A stretch of DNA of 64,000 bases from NCBI GenBank assembly GCA_016705955.1, contig JADJKO010000001.1, forward strand, positions 682,001 to 746,000, read 5' to 3'. The position numbers and the translations under genes were made by a program. Under the pieces are notes generated by a model that was not told where the DNA came from, ran no database searches, and saw only the letters and a program-made list of their open reading frames with translations. Positions 51,422 through 60,488 of the stretch are shown here, piece after piece. Position 1 is the first letter of the stretch, and every line of letters begins with the position of its first letter. Source of the DNA: Flavobacteriales bacterium. GTDB lineage: Bacteria; Bacteroidota; Bacteroidia; Flavobacteriales_F; PHOS-HE28.

Positions 51422-53911
51422 TCACTCGGCCACCATCCCCACCACCTTCTCCACCACATCCTCCAGGCTCGGCTTGCTGAAGTAGTCACCGTCGCTGCCG
51501 TAAGCAGGACGGTGGGCTTTCGCGGTGAGCGTTGAAGGCGCGCCATCCAGCCACAGGTAGCCGCCTTGCACTTCCAGGATCTGTTGAAGGATGTACGCGC
51601 TGGCGCCGCCGGGCACGTCCTCATCCACAACCAGTAGGCGATTGGTCTTCTTCAGGCTCTCCACGATCAAGTGGTTGCGATCGAAGGGGAGGAGGGTGCG
51701 CACGTCGATCATCTCCACGGAGATACCGAGCGCGGCGAGTTCATCGGCCGCCTTCGCGCAGATGTTGAACGTGCTGCCGTAGCTCACCAGCGTGATGTCC
51801 GTGCCTTCACGCACCACTTCCGGAATACCGATGGGTACGGTGAATGCACCGAGGTTGCTGGGCAGGCGCTCCTTGCTGCGGTAACCGTTGAGGCATTCGA
51901 TCACCAATGCGGGATCATCGCTTTGCAGGAGCGTGTTGTACATACCCGCAGCCTGCTGCATGTTGCGCGGCACGCACACCACCACGCCACGCACGCTGTT
52001 GATGATCATGCCCATCGGGCTGCCGCTGTGCCACACACCTTCCAAACGGTGCCCACGCGTGCGGATGATGAGGGGGCATTTCTGGCCGCCCTTGGTACGC
52101 CACTGCACAGTGGCGAGGTCGTCGCTCATGCCTTGTAGGCAATAGAGCAGGTAATCGAGGTATTGGATCTCCGCCACCGGACGCAGGCCGCGCAGGGCCA
52201 TGCCCATGCCTTGGCCAAGGATCGTGGCTTCGCGGATGCCGGTATCGCTCACGCGCAATTCACCGAACAGCGCTTGCATGCCTTCCATGCCTTGGTTCAC
52301 GTCGCCGATCTTGCCGGTGTCCTCCCCGAAGGTGAGCAGCAGTGGCTCCTTCTCGAAAAGAGCTTTGAAGTTGTCGCGGATGATGATGCGGCCATCGACC
52401 TGTTCATCGGTGGCGTATTCGGCCGGCACGATGGGCACGTTCAAGCAGCTCTTGGCGCTCTCGCTGTAGAGGTGCGATCCGTAGCGATCCGCGTTGGCGG
52501 ACATCGCGTTGGCGATCCAGGCACGGAGCGCCATGGCGGGTGCGTCTGTCATTCCGGGCTGCGACCCGGAATCTCGAGATGGCGGCTCGGAGGCCGCCAT
52601 GACGGACCGCCATAGTAGCGCACGCCGTGCAGCGCTGATCACTTCCTTGCGGCCCGGTGCCATTTCGGCTTTCAGTTCAGCAGCGATACTTGGATCGATC
52701 GCCTCGATCATCGGCAGCACTTCATCGCGCTCGGCTTTGATCTCATCCTGGAACGCCTTCCACGCCGCCTTCTGCGCATCCTTCGCATCGGACTTCGCCT
52801 TCGCTTCGATCGCATCCAACTCCTCCACCGTGGCGATCGCTTCACCACCGGGACGTGCGTTCAGGATCCACTCCCGGAACTTCACATTGCAGTCATACAC
52901 CTTGTACCACTCCAACAAAGGCACTTCCTCCTTCGGCGCACCGGTCTTGTCGTCGCGGATCCAATCGGTCACGGTGTTCTTGTAGCGCTCGTGACTGCCA
53001 CTGGTGCTGTGGCCTTGTGGTTGCGTCACCTCTGCCACGTGGATCAGGCAAGGCACTTGCTCCTCGCGACAAAGCGCGATCGCCTCCTCATAGGTCTTGT
53101 TCAGGTGTACATAATCCCAACCCTTCGTGTTGTGGATCCGCAGGCCATTGTTCTCGGCTCCGCTCGAACCGCCTTCTTCCTTGCGGAATCCTTCCAGCAC
53201 TTTGCTGATGTTGCCCTTGGTGGTCTGGTAGGCCTTGCTCACACTGATGCCCCAGCCATCGTCCCACACGCTCATGGCCATGGGCACTTGCAGCACACCA
53301 GCGGCGTTGATGGTTTCCCAGAAAAGACCTTCGCTCGTACTCGCATCGCCGATGGTGCCGAAGGCGACCTCGTTGCCTTTGTCCGTAAGATGTGTGTAGC
53401 TGTGCAGCGCGGGGTTGTTGCGGAAGACCTTGCTCGCTTGTGCGAGACCCAGCAAGCGCGCCATCTGCCCGGCTGTGGGGGAGATATCCGCTGAGGAATT
53501 CGGCTGTGCCATCAGGTTCTTCCACTCGCCGTTGTCGTCCAGCGATCGTGTGGCGAAGTGGCCGTTCATGCTTCGGCCCGCGCTGCTGGGATCGGCCTTC
53601 ACGTCAGCGTGCGCGTACAGTTGCGCGAACCATTGCTGCACGGTGAGCTCACCGATGGCGAACATGAAGGTCATGTCGCGGTAGTAGCCGCTGCGCCAAT
53701 CGCCGTTGCGGAACTGCTTGGCCATGCACACCTGCGCCAGTTCCTTGCCATCACCGAAGATCCCGAACTTGGCTTTGCCGCCCAGCACTTCCTTCCGCCC
53801 GATCAAACTGGCCTCGCGACTGGTGACGCAGAGTTCATAATCGCGCAGGATCTCCTCGCGCAGTTCGTTCAAGGAGATCGTGGCTTCCGGTTCGGTCCTC
53901 GTTCGTGACAT
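51422..53911 (-). CDS. 2-oxoacid dehydrogenase E1, fused alpha and beta subunits
   Basis: An 829-residue thiamine-diphosphate enzyme. The alpha part (1-420) has YYRDMTFMFAIG, HSYTHLTDKGNEVAFGTIGD and the ThDP motif GDASTSEGLFWETINAAG; the beta part (470-829) has LLTFGEDTGKIGDVNQGMEG, VSDTGIREATILGQGMGMAL and LVVDEDVPGGASAYILQQIL. It is probably the E1 of a branched-chain 2-oxoacid or pyruvate dehydrogenase complex; no E2 or E3 is nearby. The linker between halves carries an in-frame palindromic insert (52548-52603). A TACCTTCG box is 18 bases upstream of the ATG. Confidence 0.9.
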   Translation of the reverse strand: MSRTRTEPEATISLNELREEILRDYELCVTSREASLIGRKEVLGGKAKFGIFGDGKELAQVCMAKQFRNGDWRSGYYRDMTFMFAIGELTVQQWFAQLYAHADVKADPSSAGRSMNGHFATRSLDDNGEWKNLMAQPNSSADISPTAGQMARLLGLAQASKVFRNNPALHSYTHLTDKGNEVAFGTIGDASTSEGLFWETINAAGVLQVPMAMSVWDDGWGISVSKAYQTTKGNISKVLEGFRKEEGGSSGAENNGLRIHNTKGWDYVHLNKTYEEAIALCREEQVPCLIHVAEVTQPQGHSTSGSHERYKNTVTDWIRDDKTGAPKEEVPLLEWYKVYDCNVKFREWILNARPGGEAIATVEELDAIEAKAKSDAKDAQKAAWKAFQDEIKAERDEVLPMIEAIDPSIAAELKAEMAPGRKEVISAARRALLWRSVMAASEPPSRDSGSQPGMTDAPAMALRAWIANAMSANADRYGSHLYSESAKSCLNVPIVPAEYATDEQVDGRIIIRDNFKALFEKEPLLLTFGEDTGKIGDVNQGMEGMQALFGELRVSDTGIREATILGQGMGMALRGLRPVAEIQYLDYLLYCLQGMSDDLATVQWRTKGGQKCPLIIRTRGHRLEGVWHSGSPMGMIINSVRGVVVCVPRNMQQAAGMYNTLLQSDDPALVIECLNGYRSKERLPSNLGAFTVPIGIPEVVREGTDITLVSYGSTFNICAKAADELAALGISVEMIDVRTLLPFDRNHLIVESLKKTNRLLVVDEDVPGGASAYILQQILEVQGGYLWLDGAPSTLTAKAHRPAYGSDGDYFSKPSLEDVVEKVVGMVAE
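52548..52603. repeat. Double-hairpin REP-like element inside the E1 gene
   Basis: Flanked by GTCAT and its complement ATGAC, it holds two stem-loops: ATTCCGGG-N6-CCCGGAAT and ATGGCGGC-N6-GCCGCCAT. The first hairpin nearly equals the one at 61581-61605. Read in the E1 frame on the minus strand it encodes a Ser/Pro-rich piece (VMAASEPPSRDSGSQPGMT) in the interdomain linker, with no frameshift. Confidence 0.75.
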
Positions 53912-53929
53912 GATCTTTTCGGTACGTCG

Positions 53930-53937
53930 CGAAGGTA
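53930..53937 (-). promoter_or_regulatory. -7-like element upstream of the E1 gene
   Basis: On the minus strand this reads TACCTTCG, identical to the element before the Rrf2 gene, and ends 18 bases before the ATG at 53911. Confidence 0.3.
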
Positions 53938-54089
53938 GTCCCGAAGAACTTTTATCGATGTGAGGATCGATGGCTCACAACGGACACCTCACCAACATGC
54001 TGGAACCGGACCCACCGATGATGCCCAGCACTTCAGCAACGAGCAACAAGACCAGGAGAACAGAGGTGAACAGGGAGGATCCCTTTCGC

Positions 54090-55151
54090 TTACCGTTGCG
54101 CCAACCGCTCCAGCCGGACCTTGTCCTTGATCACGACGTCCCTTCCTTCACTGGCGATCATGCCATCCTCTTTGAGGTCGGTGATGCACCGGATCAATGA
54201 TTCCGTGGCTGTGCCCACGATGGAGGCCAGATCCTCCCTACTGATCCGCACGCCCAGTCCGCTGCTCGCGGATCCCGCGTAGCGTTCGTGAACACGAAGG
54301 ATCGCCTGTGCCACACGCTGCCGGACACTCGCGTAGGCCAGTTGTAACAGGTGCTGTTCCTTCTCCTTCACGTCATGCGCCAGCATCTTGATGAAGCGGA
54401 TGCTCACGTCGCGATCCTTGTACAAGAGGGCGAGGAGGTCCTCGCGAGGAATGGTCGCCACCTCGCATTCCTCCAGCGTCTCGGCGGTCTCCAGTGCATG
54501 GCCGTTCTCCAATAGACCCATGTAACCGATCATCTCTCCGGCGGCATGCAGGCCGGTCACCAGTTCCTTGCCGTCCTTGTTGATCTTGAAGGTGCGCGCC
54601 TTCCCCTTCACGAGGTAGGGAATGCCGCGCAGTTCATCGCCTTCGTGGAACAGTACCTCCTTGGCGGAAACGGTCCGGGTGCGGCGGTCGAGGCTCAGGT
54701 CCTTCAGCGCATCCACGCCGCGTGCCTGATCCATGAATTTGTTGAATCCTTCGAATCCTTCATCGAATCCCTTGCGGAAAAACTCCACGCGCTTCAACCG
54801 GCCTTCTATCGCATTCAGCAATTCCGTTTCCTCGAACGGTTTGGTCAGGTAATCATCGGCGCCGAGTTCCATGCCCTTGCGCACGTCGCCGCGTTCGGCT
54901 TTTGCGCTGAGGAAGATGAAGGGCACCTCCGCTGTGGCGGGATCGCGCCCGAGCATGTGCAGCACGCCGAAACCGTCCAGTTCGGGCATCATGATATCAC
55001 AGAGCACGAGGTCGGGAACGTCCTTGCGCGCGAGGTCCACACCGCGCCTTCCGTTCTCGGCTTTCAGCACCCGGTAGTTGGCGAGTTCCAGGATCTCCGC
55101 GGTGTTATCGCGCATATCGGCATCGTCCTCGATGAGCAGGATGGTCTTCAT
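54090..55151 (-). CDS. Receiver-CRP fusion response regulator
   Basis: A 353-residue protein. Residues 1-120 are a receiver (ILLIEDDADM, phospho-Asp in LVLCDIMMPELDG, lysine in YLTKPFEE); 150-265 form a cyclic-nucleotide-binding-like domain (VLFHEGDELRGIPYLVKGKA, GEMIGYMGLLENGHALETAE); 280-353 a Crp-type winged helix (RISREDLASIVGTATESLIR). The fusion couples phosphorylation to an Fnr/Crp DNA-binding module. It is 4 bases after a PAS histidine kinase, clearly its partner. Together with the Crp/Fnr at 58796 it is a candidate to bind the dyads at 10581, 19545 and 50001. Confidence 0.92.
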   Translation of the reverse strand: MKTILLIEDDADMRDNTAEILELANYRVLKAENGRRGVDLARKDVPDLVLCDIMMPELDGFGVLHMLGRDPATAEVPFIFLSAKAERGDVRKGMELGADDYLTKPFEETELLNAIEGRLKRVEFFRKGFDEGFEGFNKFMDQARGVDALKDLSLDRRTRTVSAKEVLFHEGDELRGIPYLVKGKARTFKINKDGKELVTGLHAAGEMIGYMGLLENGHALETAETLEECEVATIPREDLLALLYKDRDVSIRFIKMLAHDVKEKEQHLLQLAYASVRQRVAQAILRVHERYAGSASSGLGVRISREDLASIVGTATESLIRCITDLKEDGMIASEGRDVVIKDKVRLERLAQR

Positions 55152-55155
55152 GGTC

Positions 55156-56404
55156 TTAAATGGTCTGCGGTTCGGTCTTCGGGGTGATCGCGATCAGGGG
55201 TACTTCAACATGGAACACCGTGTTGCCCGGTTCACTGGTGAAGGTGATGGTGCCTCCTAGGAGATCAAGGTAGCGTTTCACGATGTTCAGGCCAAGACCG
55301 GTCCCTTGTATGGTCATCACATTGCCACCACGGAAGAACCGCTCGAAGAGGTGCTGCTGGTCCTCCATGGGAATACCCATGCCCCGGTCCTGCACGGTGA
55401 TCCGTAGCGAACCGTCGTGGATCGTCGTGCGCAACATAGATCGGCTTGTTCTCAGGGGAGTACTTCACCGCATTGGTCACCAGGTTGGTGATCACATGCC
55501 CGAGCATTTGCCGATCCGTTCCGATCGTCCGTTCCTCTCCACTGTGATCGTAATCGATGGATTGTCCGGCCTTGGCCAGCCCGCGCAGTTCCTCGATCTG
55601 CTCGATGCAATGATGAATGATGTCGAAGCTGGTCGGGTTCACCAGGGTCTGGCCCTGTTCGATGCGTTCCAGTGAGAGGAACTCGTTCAGCATGGAGGTG
55701 AGTTCACGGACCTTGGATCGGATGCGCTTCACATGCTTGTCCACTTTCTCATCGCCGGTGGCGTATCGGCCGATCAGGTCCACACTACCCATGATGGTGC
55801 TTAGGGGCGTGCGGAATTCATGGCTGGCCATGGCCACGAAGCGGCTCTTCAGTTGATGCAGTTCGCGCTCCTTCTCCAAGGCGGCCCGAACGCTTTTCTC
55901 GGCTTCGCGGAGTTCTGCGGTGCGTTGCTCCACGCGTTCCTCCAGATCCTGCTTGCTCCGGTGAAGCGCTTGCTCCGCTTCGTGCCGCAGGGTCACGTCC
56001 GTGATAAGGCCCATGACGTACATCCGCCCTTTTACGTTGAAGTGGTTCAGGCTTACTTCCACCGGGAAAATGCTGCCGTCCTTGCGTTGCCCCCAGAGAT
56101 CCATGCCCATGCCCATGCTGCGCGGCACGGGATGCTCGGCGTAGTTCGCCCGGTGGTGGACATGGTGCGCGCGCGCCGCATCGGGAAGAAGGTCCTCAAT
56201 GGGCCTGCCTTTCAACTCTTCACCGGTATGTCCGAACATCTCGTTCAGACGGGGATTGTGTAGGAGGATGGTCCCTTCGCGATCCACGACCACCAAGCCC
56301 TCCGCCGCCGTGGTGAAGAGCAATTCCCCCACATGTCGTATGTCCATCGCCACCTGCCGCATGCCCTGATCAGTATTGCTGGCCAAGGTAGCGACGGCGA
56401 TCAT
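55156..56404 (-). CDS. PAS-domain histidine kinase (frameshifted as read)
   Basis: About 415 residues over two frames. The N-terminal frame gives a PAS domain (TTAAEGLVVVDREGTILLHN, EVSLNHFNVKGRMYV), a coiled coil and the H-box MASHEFRTPLSTIMGS. The frame breaks after NAVKYSPENKPIYV at about 55430, and the next frame gives RTTIHDGSLRITVQDRGMG, then FFRGGNVMTIQGTGLGLNIV. Removing one base near 55430-55435 joins them as PIYVRTTIHDG. It is followed by the receiver-CRP regulator and overlaps the cysteine dioxygenase-like gene upstream by ATGA. A sequencing error or a real mutation cannot be told apart. Confidence 0.85.
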
Positions 56405-56937
56405 CGCGGCGGTCCTGCCGGTGAAATGCTGACCCCACCGGTGCGCTCGTCATAGACCCGCCATTGGCTCATGGGCTTCGCGTACAGGTTCACGGTGACC
56501 GCGCGCCCCGGACCTCGGTTCGTGAACCGGTGGATGGATGAGCCTTTGGTGAACCGATCCAGATCGCCGGGATGGAAGTGTGCTTCGCTGACCGGTTTCA
56601 ACCCACCGTTCGGCTCAATGGAAAAGCGCTCCTCCACCAATTCACCGATCACCGGATGCACCCACGCCGTTTCACTGTTGAAATCGTGGATACTGGTGCG
56701 TTGTCCGGGCTCGTAGCAGATCACCAACAACTCGAAATCATCGTTCCGTAGGATGCAGGTGCGTGTATAATGCCGCGTATTCCAGCGGAAGTAAGGCTCC
56801 AGGTCGCGACTCGGAATGGCATACCGCGCGAGGATCCCCGGGTACGAATCAAGGTCCCTGTTCCGCAACAACTCGCGGACCAGATCACGGATCGTGGTGA
56901 TCGGCTGGGGGGACATGGCTTGCTTGCGCACGGTCAA
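56401..56937 (-). CDS. Cysteine dioxygenase-like cupin with an altered metal site
   Basis: A 178-residue cupin resembling type I cysteine dioxygenase, which oxidises cysteine to the sulfinate using Fe and O2. The region RHYTRTCILRNDDFELLVIC, then EPGQRTSIHDFNSETAWV and GSSIHRFTN match the family. The iron motif is normally H-x-H; here it is H84-D-F86, so the second His is replaced by Phe. The third ligand H136 (SSIHRF) and Y152 are kept. It may use another ligand, another metal or another substrate. It is first in an operon with the kinase and receiver-CRP regulator. Confidence 0.75.
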   Translation of the reverse strand: MTVRKQAMSPQPITTIRDLVRELLRNRDLDSYPGILARYAIPSRDLEPYFRWNTRHYTRTCILRNDDFELLVICYEPGQRTSIHDFNSETAWVHPVIGELVEERFSIEPNGGLKPVSEAHFHPGDLDRFTKGSSIHRFTNRGPGRAVTVNLYAKPMSQWRVYDERTGGVSISPAGPPR

Positions 56938-57073
56938 TGGATGCGTGCAAACCTATCGGGCCGGTATGGCCCCACCCCTGATGTTCGTCAGGTGCGGATG
57001 CACCTTTCCGTGGCGCGGATCACTGGTAGTATGAGTACCGGATCAAGGACCTCTCGGCGATGGATGACCGGTC
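56938..57073. other. Intergenic region
   Basis: About 136 bases between the dioxygenase start and the end of the T9SS cargo gene; both genes are on the minus strand. No gene or hairpin is recognised. Confidence 0.4.
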
Positions 57074-58689
57074 CTACCGGATAAAGGTGGCGTGGATCCG
57101 TTCAGCTCCGATCGTCATCGCGATGGTGTAATGGCCCTTCGCCAACTGGGAAGTTCCCACCCGGATCTCCTGCTCACCTTGGGGCATTGTGCCGTGCATG
57201 ATGGTCTTCACCAAGTGTCCGGCCGCATCCATCATTTCAATATGAACAACGGCGCTGCTGCTGTTGTGGATCAACAACCGCACGTGGTCCGCCCCCGGCA
57301 GGCCCATCACTTCCAAGGTGTTCACTACCGGACCGGTGGCGGTTGTAACGTGGGTGGATGGATCCACCAACCACACCTCGAATACACGCGCTGCGGCATC
57401 GCTCTGCGTTCCGTTGTTGATGAAGAAGATGTTCGCAGCGGTGCTTTGGATGCCCCCACGATGTGCCCGATGAGAACGCTGTCTCCGATCAAGAGGTCCG
57501 AGCGAATGATCCCGACCCCCGACTGTACAAGGGTGGGCAAAGGAATGAACTCCGCACTCGCGCCCAAAAGCCCGGGCATGCTCCCGATGGCGAATTCAGT
57601 CATCGCGCCATTCGCATCGCGGCTTACACGGCTGATGGTGTTCACGAAGGGCACGTTGGTGTCCTCGGTCAAGTTGGCCCCAGTGTAGTGGTAGCGTGAC
57701 ATGCCACCGAAGAAGACGTTGTCCATCCTGTTCATGGTGCTGTCCCACAAGGCCACACGCGCGGTGTGGTATTGGTTCAGCAACTGCTCGAATACGGGCA
57801 CTACGTTCCAATCCGCTGCGCGCACATCCACGGTGTTCAACCAAGGGATGTTATTGTTGTGTTGGAACACACCGGAGAAGATGGTGTAGCCCAATTCGCC
57901 GTTCGGGAACCGTTGTGGCAGCATATTGTAGTCGCGGCGATGCAACTCCATGGTATCCAAGACCTCCGTGTGATCGGCTATTGACAGGTCCACGCCGTCG
58001 TCGTCGATGCGGAACCTGCGGATGGCATCCGTGTATTCCTGAATGAAGCCGGGGCCTTGGTTCGGACCCATCGGATTGTACCGGCCGATGAAGCGTTGGC
58101 CACCGGCCAGGATGAAGTGATCGCCGAGAAGACCGAGTTGCCCGCCGGTCACTTCCAAGCGCGTATCGGTGATCTGCCGGAAGAAAGGGCTGATGTTGGC
58201 GCCGGTCCGGATGGCGTTCATCACACCCGGCAGGTCTATCGCGGTGAGCTTGGGGTATGTGATGTGGTCATTGGCGGTCGCGGAGAATCCGTACCCACCG
58301 ATCACATACAGGGTGGAGCCGCGTTGCAGGAACTCCGTGTTCGTGCTTTGTAGTTGCTCCGTCAAGGCCGTGGGCAGGCTGGTGATCGATGCGGACCACA
58401 CCTGATCCGAGATCGGATCCACGACATAGGCCATCGTGTTGTTGTCCGCCGCTAGGAAAGCTGCGAAGGGTTGCCGCTGGTGCAGTCCGTCCGTCCGCCC
58501 GCCGATGAGGAACCATTGGCCCGCATCCTGGCCCCAAGCAAAGGATTGGAGCCCTGGCATACCGGGGATGAGCACTTCCTGGAGTTCGACAGTGCGCCCA
58601 CCGATGTCCTGTGCGGTGGATGATGCGATGACAAGGAGGGCGGAAAAGGCGAGAAGTGTCCGGCGCATGCGTGCTATGGTTGCGCGCAA
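57074..58689 (-). CDS. T9SS-sorted Kelch-like exported protein (frameshifted as read)
   Basis: About 530 residues over two frames. The start (RRTLLAFSALLVIASSTAQ) is a signal peptide. The body has Kelch-like blades: WFLIGGRTDGLHQRQPF, STLYVIGGYGFSA, HFILAGGQRFIGRYNPM and VFFGGMSRYHYTG. The frame breaks after LIGHIVG at about 57455; the next frame continues GIQSTAANIFFINNGTQSDA into a type A T9SS sorting domain (LEVMGLPGADHVRLLIHN, VKTIMHGTMPQGEQEIRV, ...ATFIR). Adding one G to the GGGGG run at 57461-57465 restores it. It should be a surface or secreted protein; its ligand is unknown. Confidence 0.8.
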
Positions 58690-58749
58690 AGCTGCTCGCG
58701 ATCATGGACCCGTCCTGTGAGGATCATCACGGAAACATCTTGAGCCCCT

Positions 58750-58759
58750 GACGATCGTC
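58750..58759. promoter_or_regulatory. GACGATCGTC palindrome upstream of the Crp/Fnr gene
   Basis: A 10-bp perfect dyad 36 bases before the ATG at 58796, inside CTGAC-GATC-GTCCG, which has 5+4+5 layout with one mismatch. It may be an autoregulatory site. Confidence 0.3.
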
Positions 58760-58795
58760 CGCACTTTCGATCCATGCCCGCGGTACATTGCCTGC

Positions 58796-59440
58796 ATGTT
58801 CGAGGACAAGGAGCTGGAACGCGCGTTCAATGAGGTGGTCATGCGCCGGCACATCCCAGCGGGAACCGTGCTGATGAGCCCGGGTGATGTCATCACGCAT
58901 GTCCCCATCGTGGAAAAGGGCAGCCTACGGATCCTTGCGCAGGATGCGAACGGGCGTGAACGCTTCCTGTACCACATCCTACCCGGAGAATCCTGCGCGA
59001 TCTCGCTCACCTGCTGTTCATCCAAACGGAACAGTTCGGTGTTGGCCGTGGTGGAGGAGGATGCGGATCTGCTGCTTATCCCATCGGATCGCATGGATGC
59101 ATGGATGGTGTATCCGGAATGGCGACGATTCGTAAGTGACACCCAGGCGCAGCGATTCGGAGAACTGTTGGAGACCATCGAGGTGGTGGCCTTCCAGAAA
59201 TTGGACGAGCAGATGTGGAATTACCTCACCAAGCGCGTGCAAGCAACCGGCAACACCATTTTGAAGGCGACCCACCAGGACATCGCGGATGAACTCAATT
59301 CACCGCGCGAGGTGATCACGCGCTTGTTACACCAACTACAGGCACGAGGTCGTGTCTCGTTGGCGCGTGGCGCGGTGGAGGTTCACCTCTCTTCGGAGCC
59401 GAGTTCCATTTCACAGGAAGGGTTGGACCGCGGCCTGTAG
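58796..59440 (+). CDS. Crp/Fnr-family transcriptional regulator
   Basis: A 214-residue regulator with an N-terminal cupin (IPAGTVLMSPGDVITHVPIV, EKGSLRILAQDANGRERFLY) and a Crp-type HTH (THQDIADELNSPREVITRLL). CAISLTCCSS in the sensor domain has three cysteines, but not the N-terminal Fe-S arrangement of Fnr; a haem or redox sensor is possible. It resembles regulators found beside thioredoxin/rhodanese/DUF2892 genes in Bacteroidota, here encoded convergently. Its 3' end overlaps the thioredoxin gene by 30 bases. Confidence 0.9.
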   Translation: MFEDKELERAFNEVVMRRHIPAGTVLMSPGDVITHVPIVEKGSLRILAQDANGRERFLYHILPGESCAISLTCCSSKRNSSVLAVVEEDADLLLIPSDRMDAWMVYPEWRRFVSDTQAQRFGELLETIEVVAFQKLDEQMWNYLTKRVQATGNTILKATHQDIADELNSPREVITRLLHQLQARGRVSLARGAVEVHLSSEPSSISQEGLDRGL

Positions 59441-59725
59441 CTGGCTGGCGCTCTGCACACCCGACCGGCGCCACACGATGCGCCCGTTCTTGAAGATCGC
59501 GATGGTGGGTACCCCTTGCACCTGATAAGCCTGCGCGGCTCCCGGGTTGCGGTCCACATCCACCTTGATCACCGCCGCGCGATCACCGATCGCCTTCTTG
59601 AACTCATCGAGGATCGGTCTCATCGCCTTGCACGGGCCGCACCATTCCGCGAAGAAGTCCACCACCACGGGCTTGTTCCCGCTGATGAGTTCCTTGAAGG
59701 AGGAGGGTGTTGCTTGCGTGTTCAT
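59411..59725 (-). CDS. Thioredoxin-family protein
   Basis: A 104-residue thioredoxin with the active site EWCGPCKAM, cis-proline region QGVPTIAIFKNG and conserved VVVDFFAEWCGPC strand. It starts at 59725, overlapping the DUF2892 gene by four bases. It reduces disulfides in the cytosol and may serve the rhodanese encoded two genes upstream. Confidence 0.93.
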   Translation of the reverse strand: MNTQATPSSFKELISGNKPVVVDFFAEWCGPCKAMRPILDEFKKAIGDRAAVIKVDVDRNPGAAQAYQVQGVPTIAIFKNGRIVWRRSGVQSASQLQAAVQPFL

Positions 59726-59997
59726 CGGATCTCTTCGTATACGATGGGTTCTGTGCCTGTCTCGTTGGTTCGCCGCGACGGGGACGGTTGGCACTCGTCC
59801 ACCCCGCAACACCCGATGTTGAACACGGCCTGTATGCCGAAGAAGGCCGCTGCGAACCACGCCACCGGCTCGTTGCTGGAGATCGCGGCGAACACGAAGA
59901 TCACCGCGAACACCGCGCGCAGCACCCGCATGGCGTGCCAACCCCGAAGGATGCGGTCCTTGATCATTTCGGTGATCGGCTTTGCACGTTCATCCAC
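59722..59997 (-). CDS. DUF2892-type inner-membrane protein
   Basis: A 91-residue protein with two membrane helices (MRVLRAVFAVIFVFAAISS and PVAWFAAAFFGIQAVFNIG) and a Cys pair GCCGVDECQP after the second helix. DUF2892 is the membrane domain of YgaP, which is fused to rhodanese; here the rhodanese is separate but adjacent. The start at 59997 overlaps the rhodanese gene by 34 bases; a later Met is possible. Confidence 0.85.
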   Translation of the reverse strand: MDERAKPITEMIKDRILRGWHAMRVLRAVFAVIFVFAAISSNEPVAWFAAAFFGIQAVFNIGCCGVDECQPSPSRRTNETGTEPIVYEEIR

Positions 59998-60269
59998 GAA
60001 CCGCCATTGTGCGCGGTGTAACCGTTCCTCTCCAGTACGGCAACCGCACTACCACTGCGCATACCGCTTTGGCAGCAGGCGACGATCGGCCGTTGCTTGT
60101 CCAGTTTCTTCAGGTCCTTTGCCAAGCGGTCCAGCGGGATGTTCGTGGAGCCGCGCACATGACCCCGCCGGAATTCGTCCGGTGTGCGGACGTCGAGGAT
60201 CAGGGCACCGTCGGAGATCATCCGGGTGATATCGACTTTCGGGCCGAGGCCAAAGAGGGAGCGTAGCAT
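59964..60269 (-). CDS. Rhodanese-domain sulfurtransferase
   Basis: A 101-residue single-domain rhodanese: ALILDVRTPDEFRRGHVRGS, NIPLDRLAKDL and the active-site loop VACCQSGMRSGSAV with catalytic Cys in CQSGMRS. The tail ERNGYTAHNGGSW is typical. It moves sulfane sulfur to an acceptor; neighbours suggest sulfide or persulfide handling with thioredoxin. Confidence 0.93.
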   Translation of the reverse strand: MLRSLFGLGPKVDITRMISDGALILDVRTPDEFRRGHVRGSTNIPLDRLAKDLKKLDKQRPIVACCQSGMRSGSAVAVLERNGYTAHNGGSWMNVQSRSPK

Positions 60270-60272
60270 GGT

Positions 60273-60488
60273 TCAGTGGGTGTTTTCGTTCGTGTTCTTC
60301 GGTTTGCGGATATCATTCAGCGTGGACCCCAGAAGTCCACCGAGAAAGGTTCCGTACAAGGTGCTGTTGAGCGGGTGGGAGGTGATCGCACAGGATCCGC
60401 TTGCGCAGCCCACTTGCGACCAGTATACCCATCCGCCGATGGCTCCCACCACCGCGCCGATCGCTATGAGGAGGTACTTCCGTTTCAT
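60273..60488 (-). CDS. DUF6132 small membrane protein
   Basis: A 71-residue protein: one helix (YLLIAIGAVVGAIGGWVYW) followed by GCASGSCAITSHPLNSTLYG and a second helix (TFLGGLLGSTL). GC-x-SG-SCAITS is the DUF6132 signature, common beside rhodanese and DUF2892 genes in Bacteroidota. Possibly a membrane anchor for sulfur or Cu handling. It starts at 60488, overlapping the next upstream gene by four bases. Confidence 0.85.
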   Translation of the reverse strand: MKRKYLLIAIGAVVGAIGGWVYWSQVGCASGSCAITSHPLNSTLYGTFLGGLLGSTLNDIRKPKNTNENTH

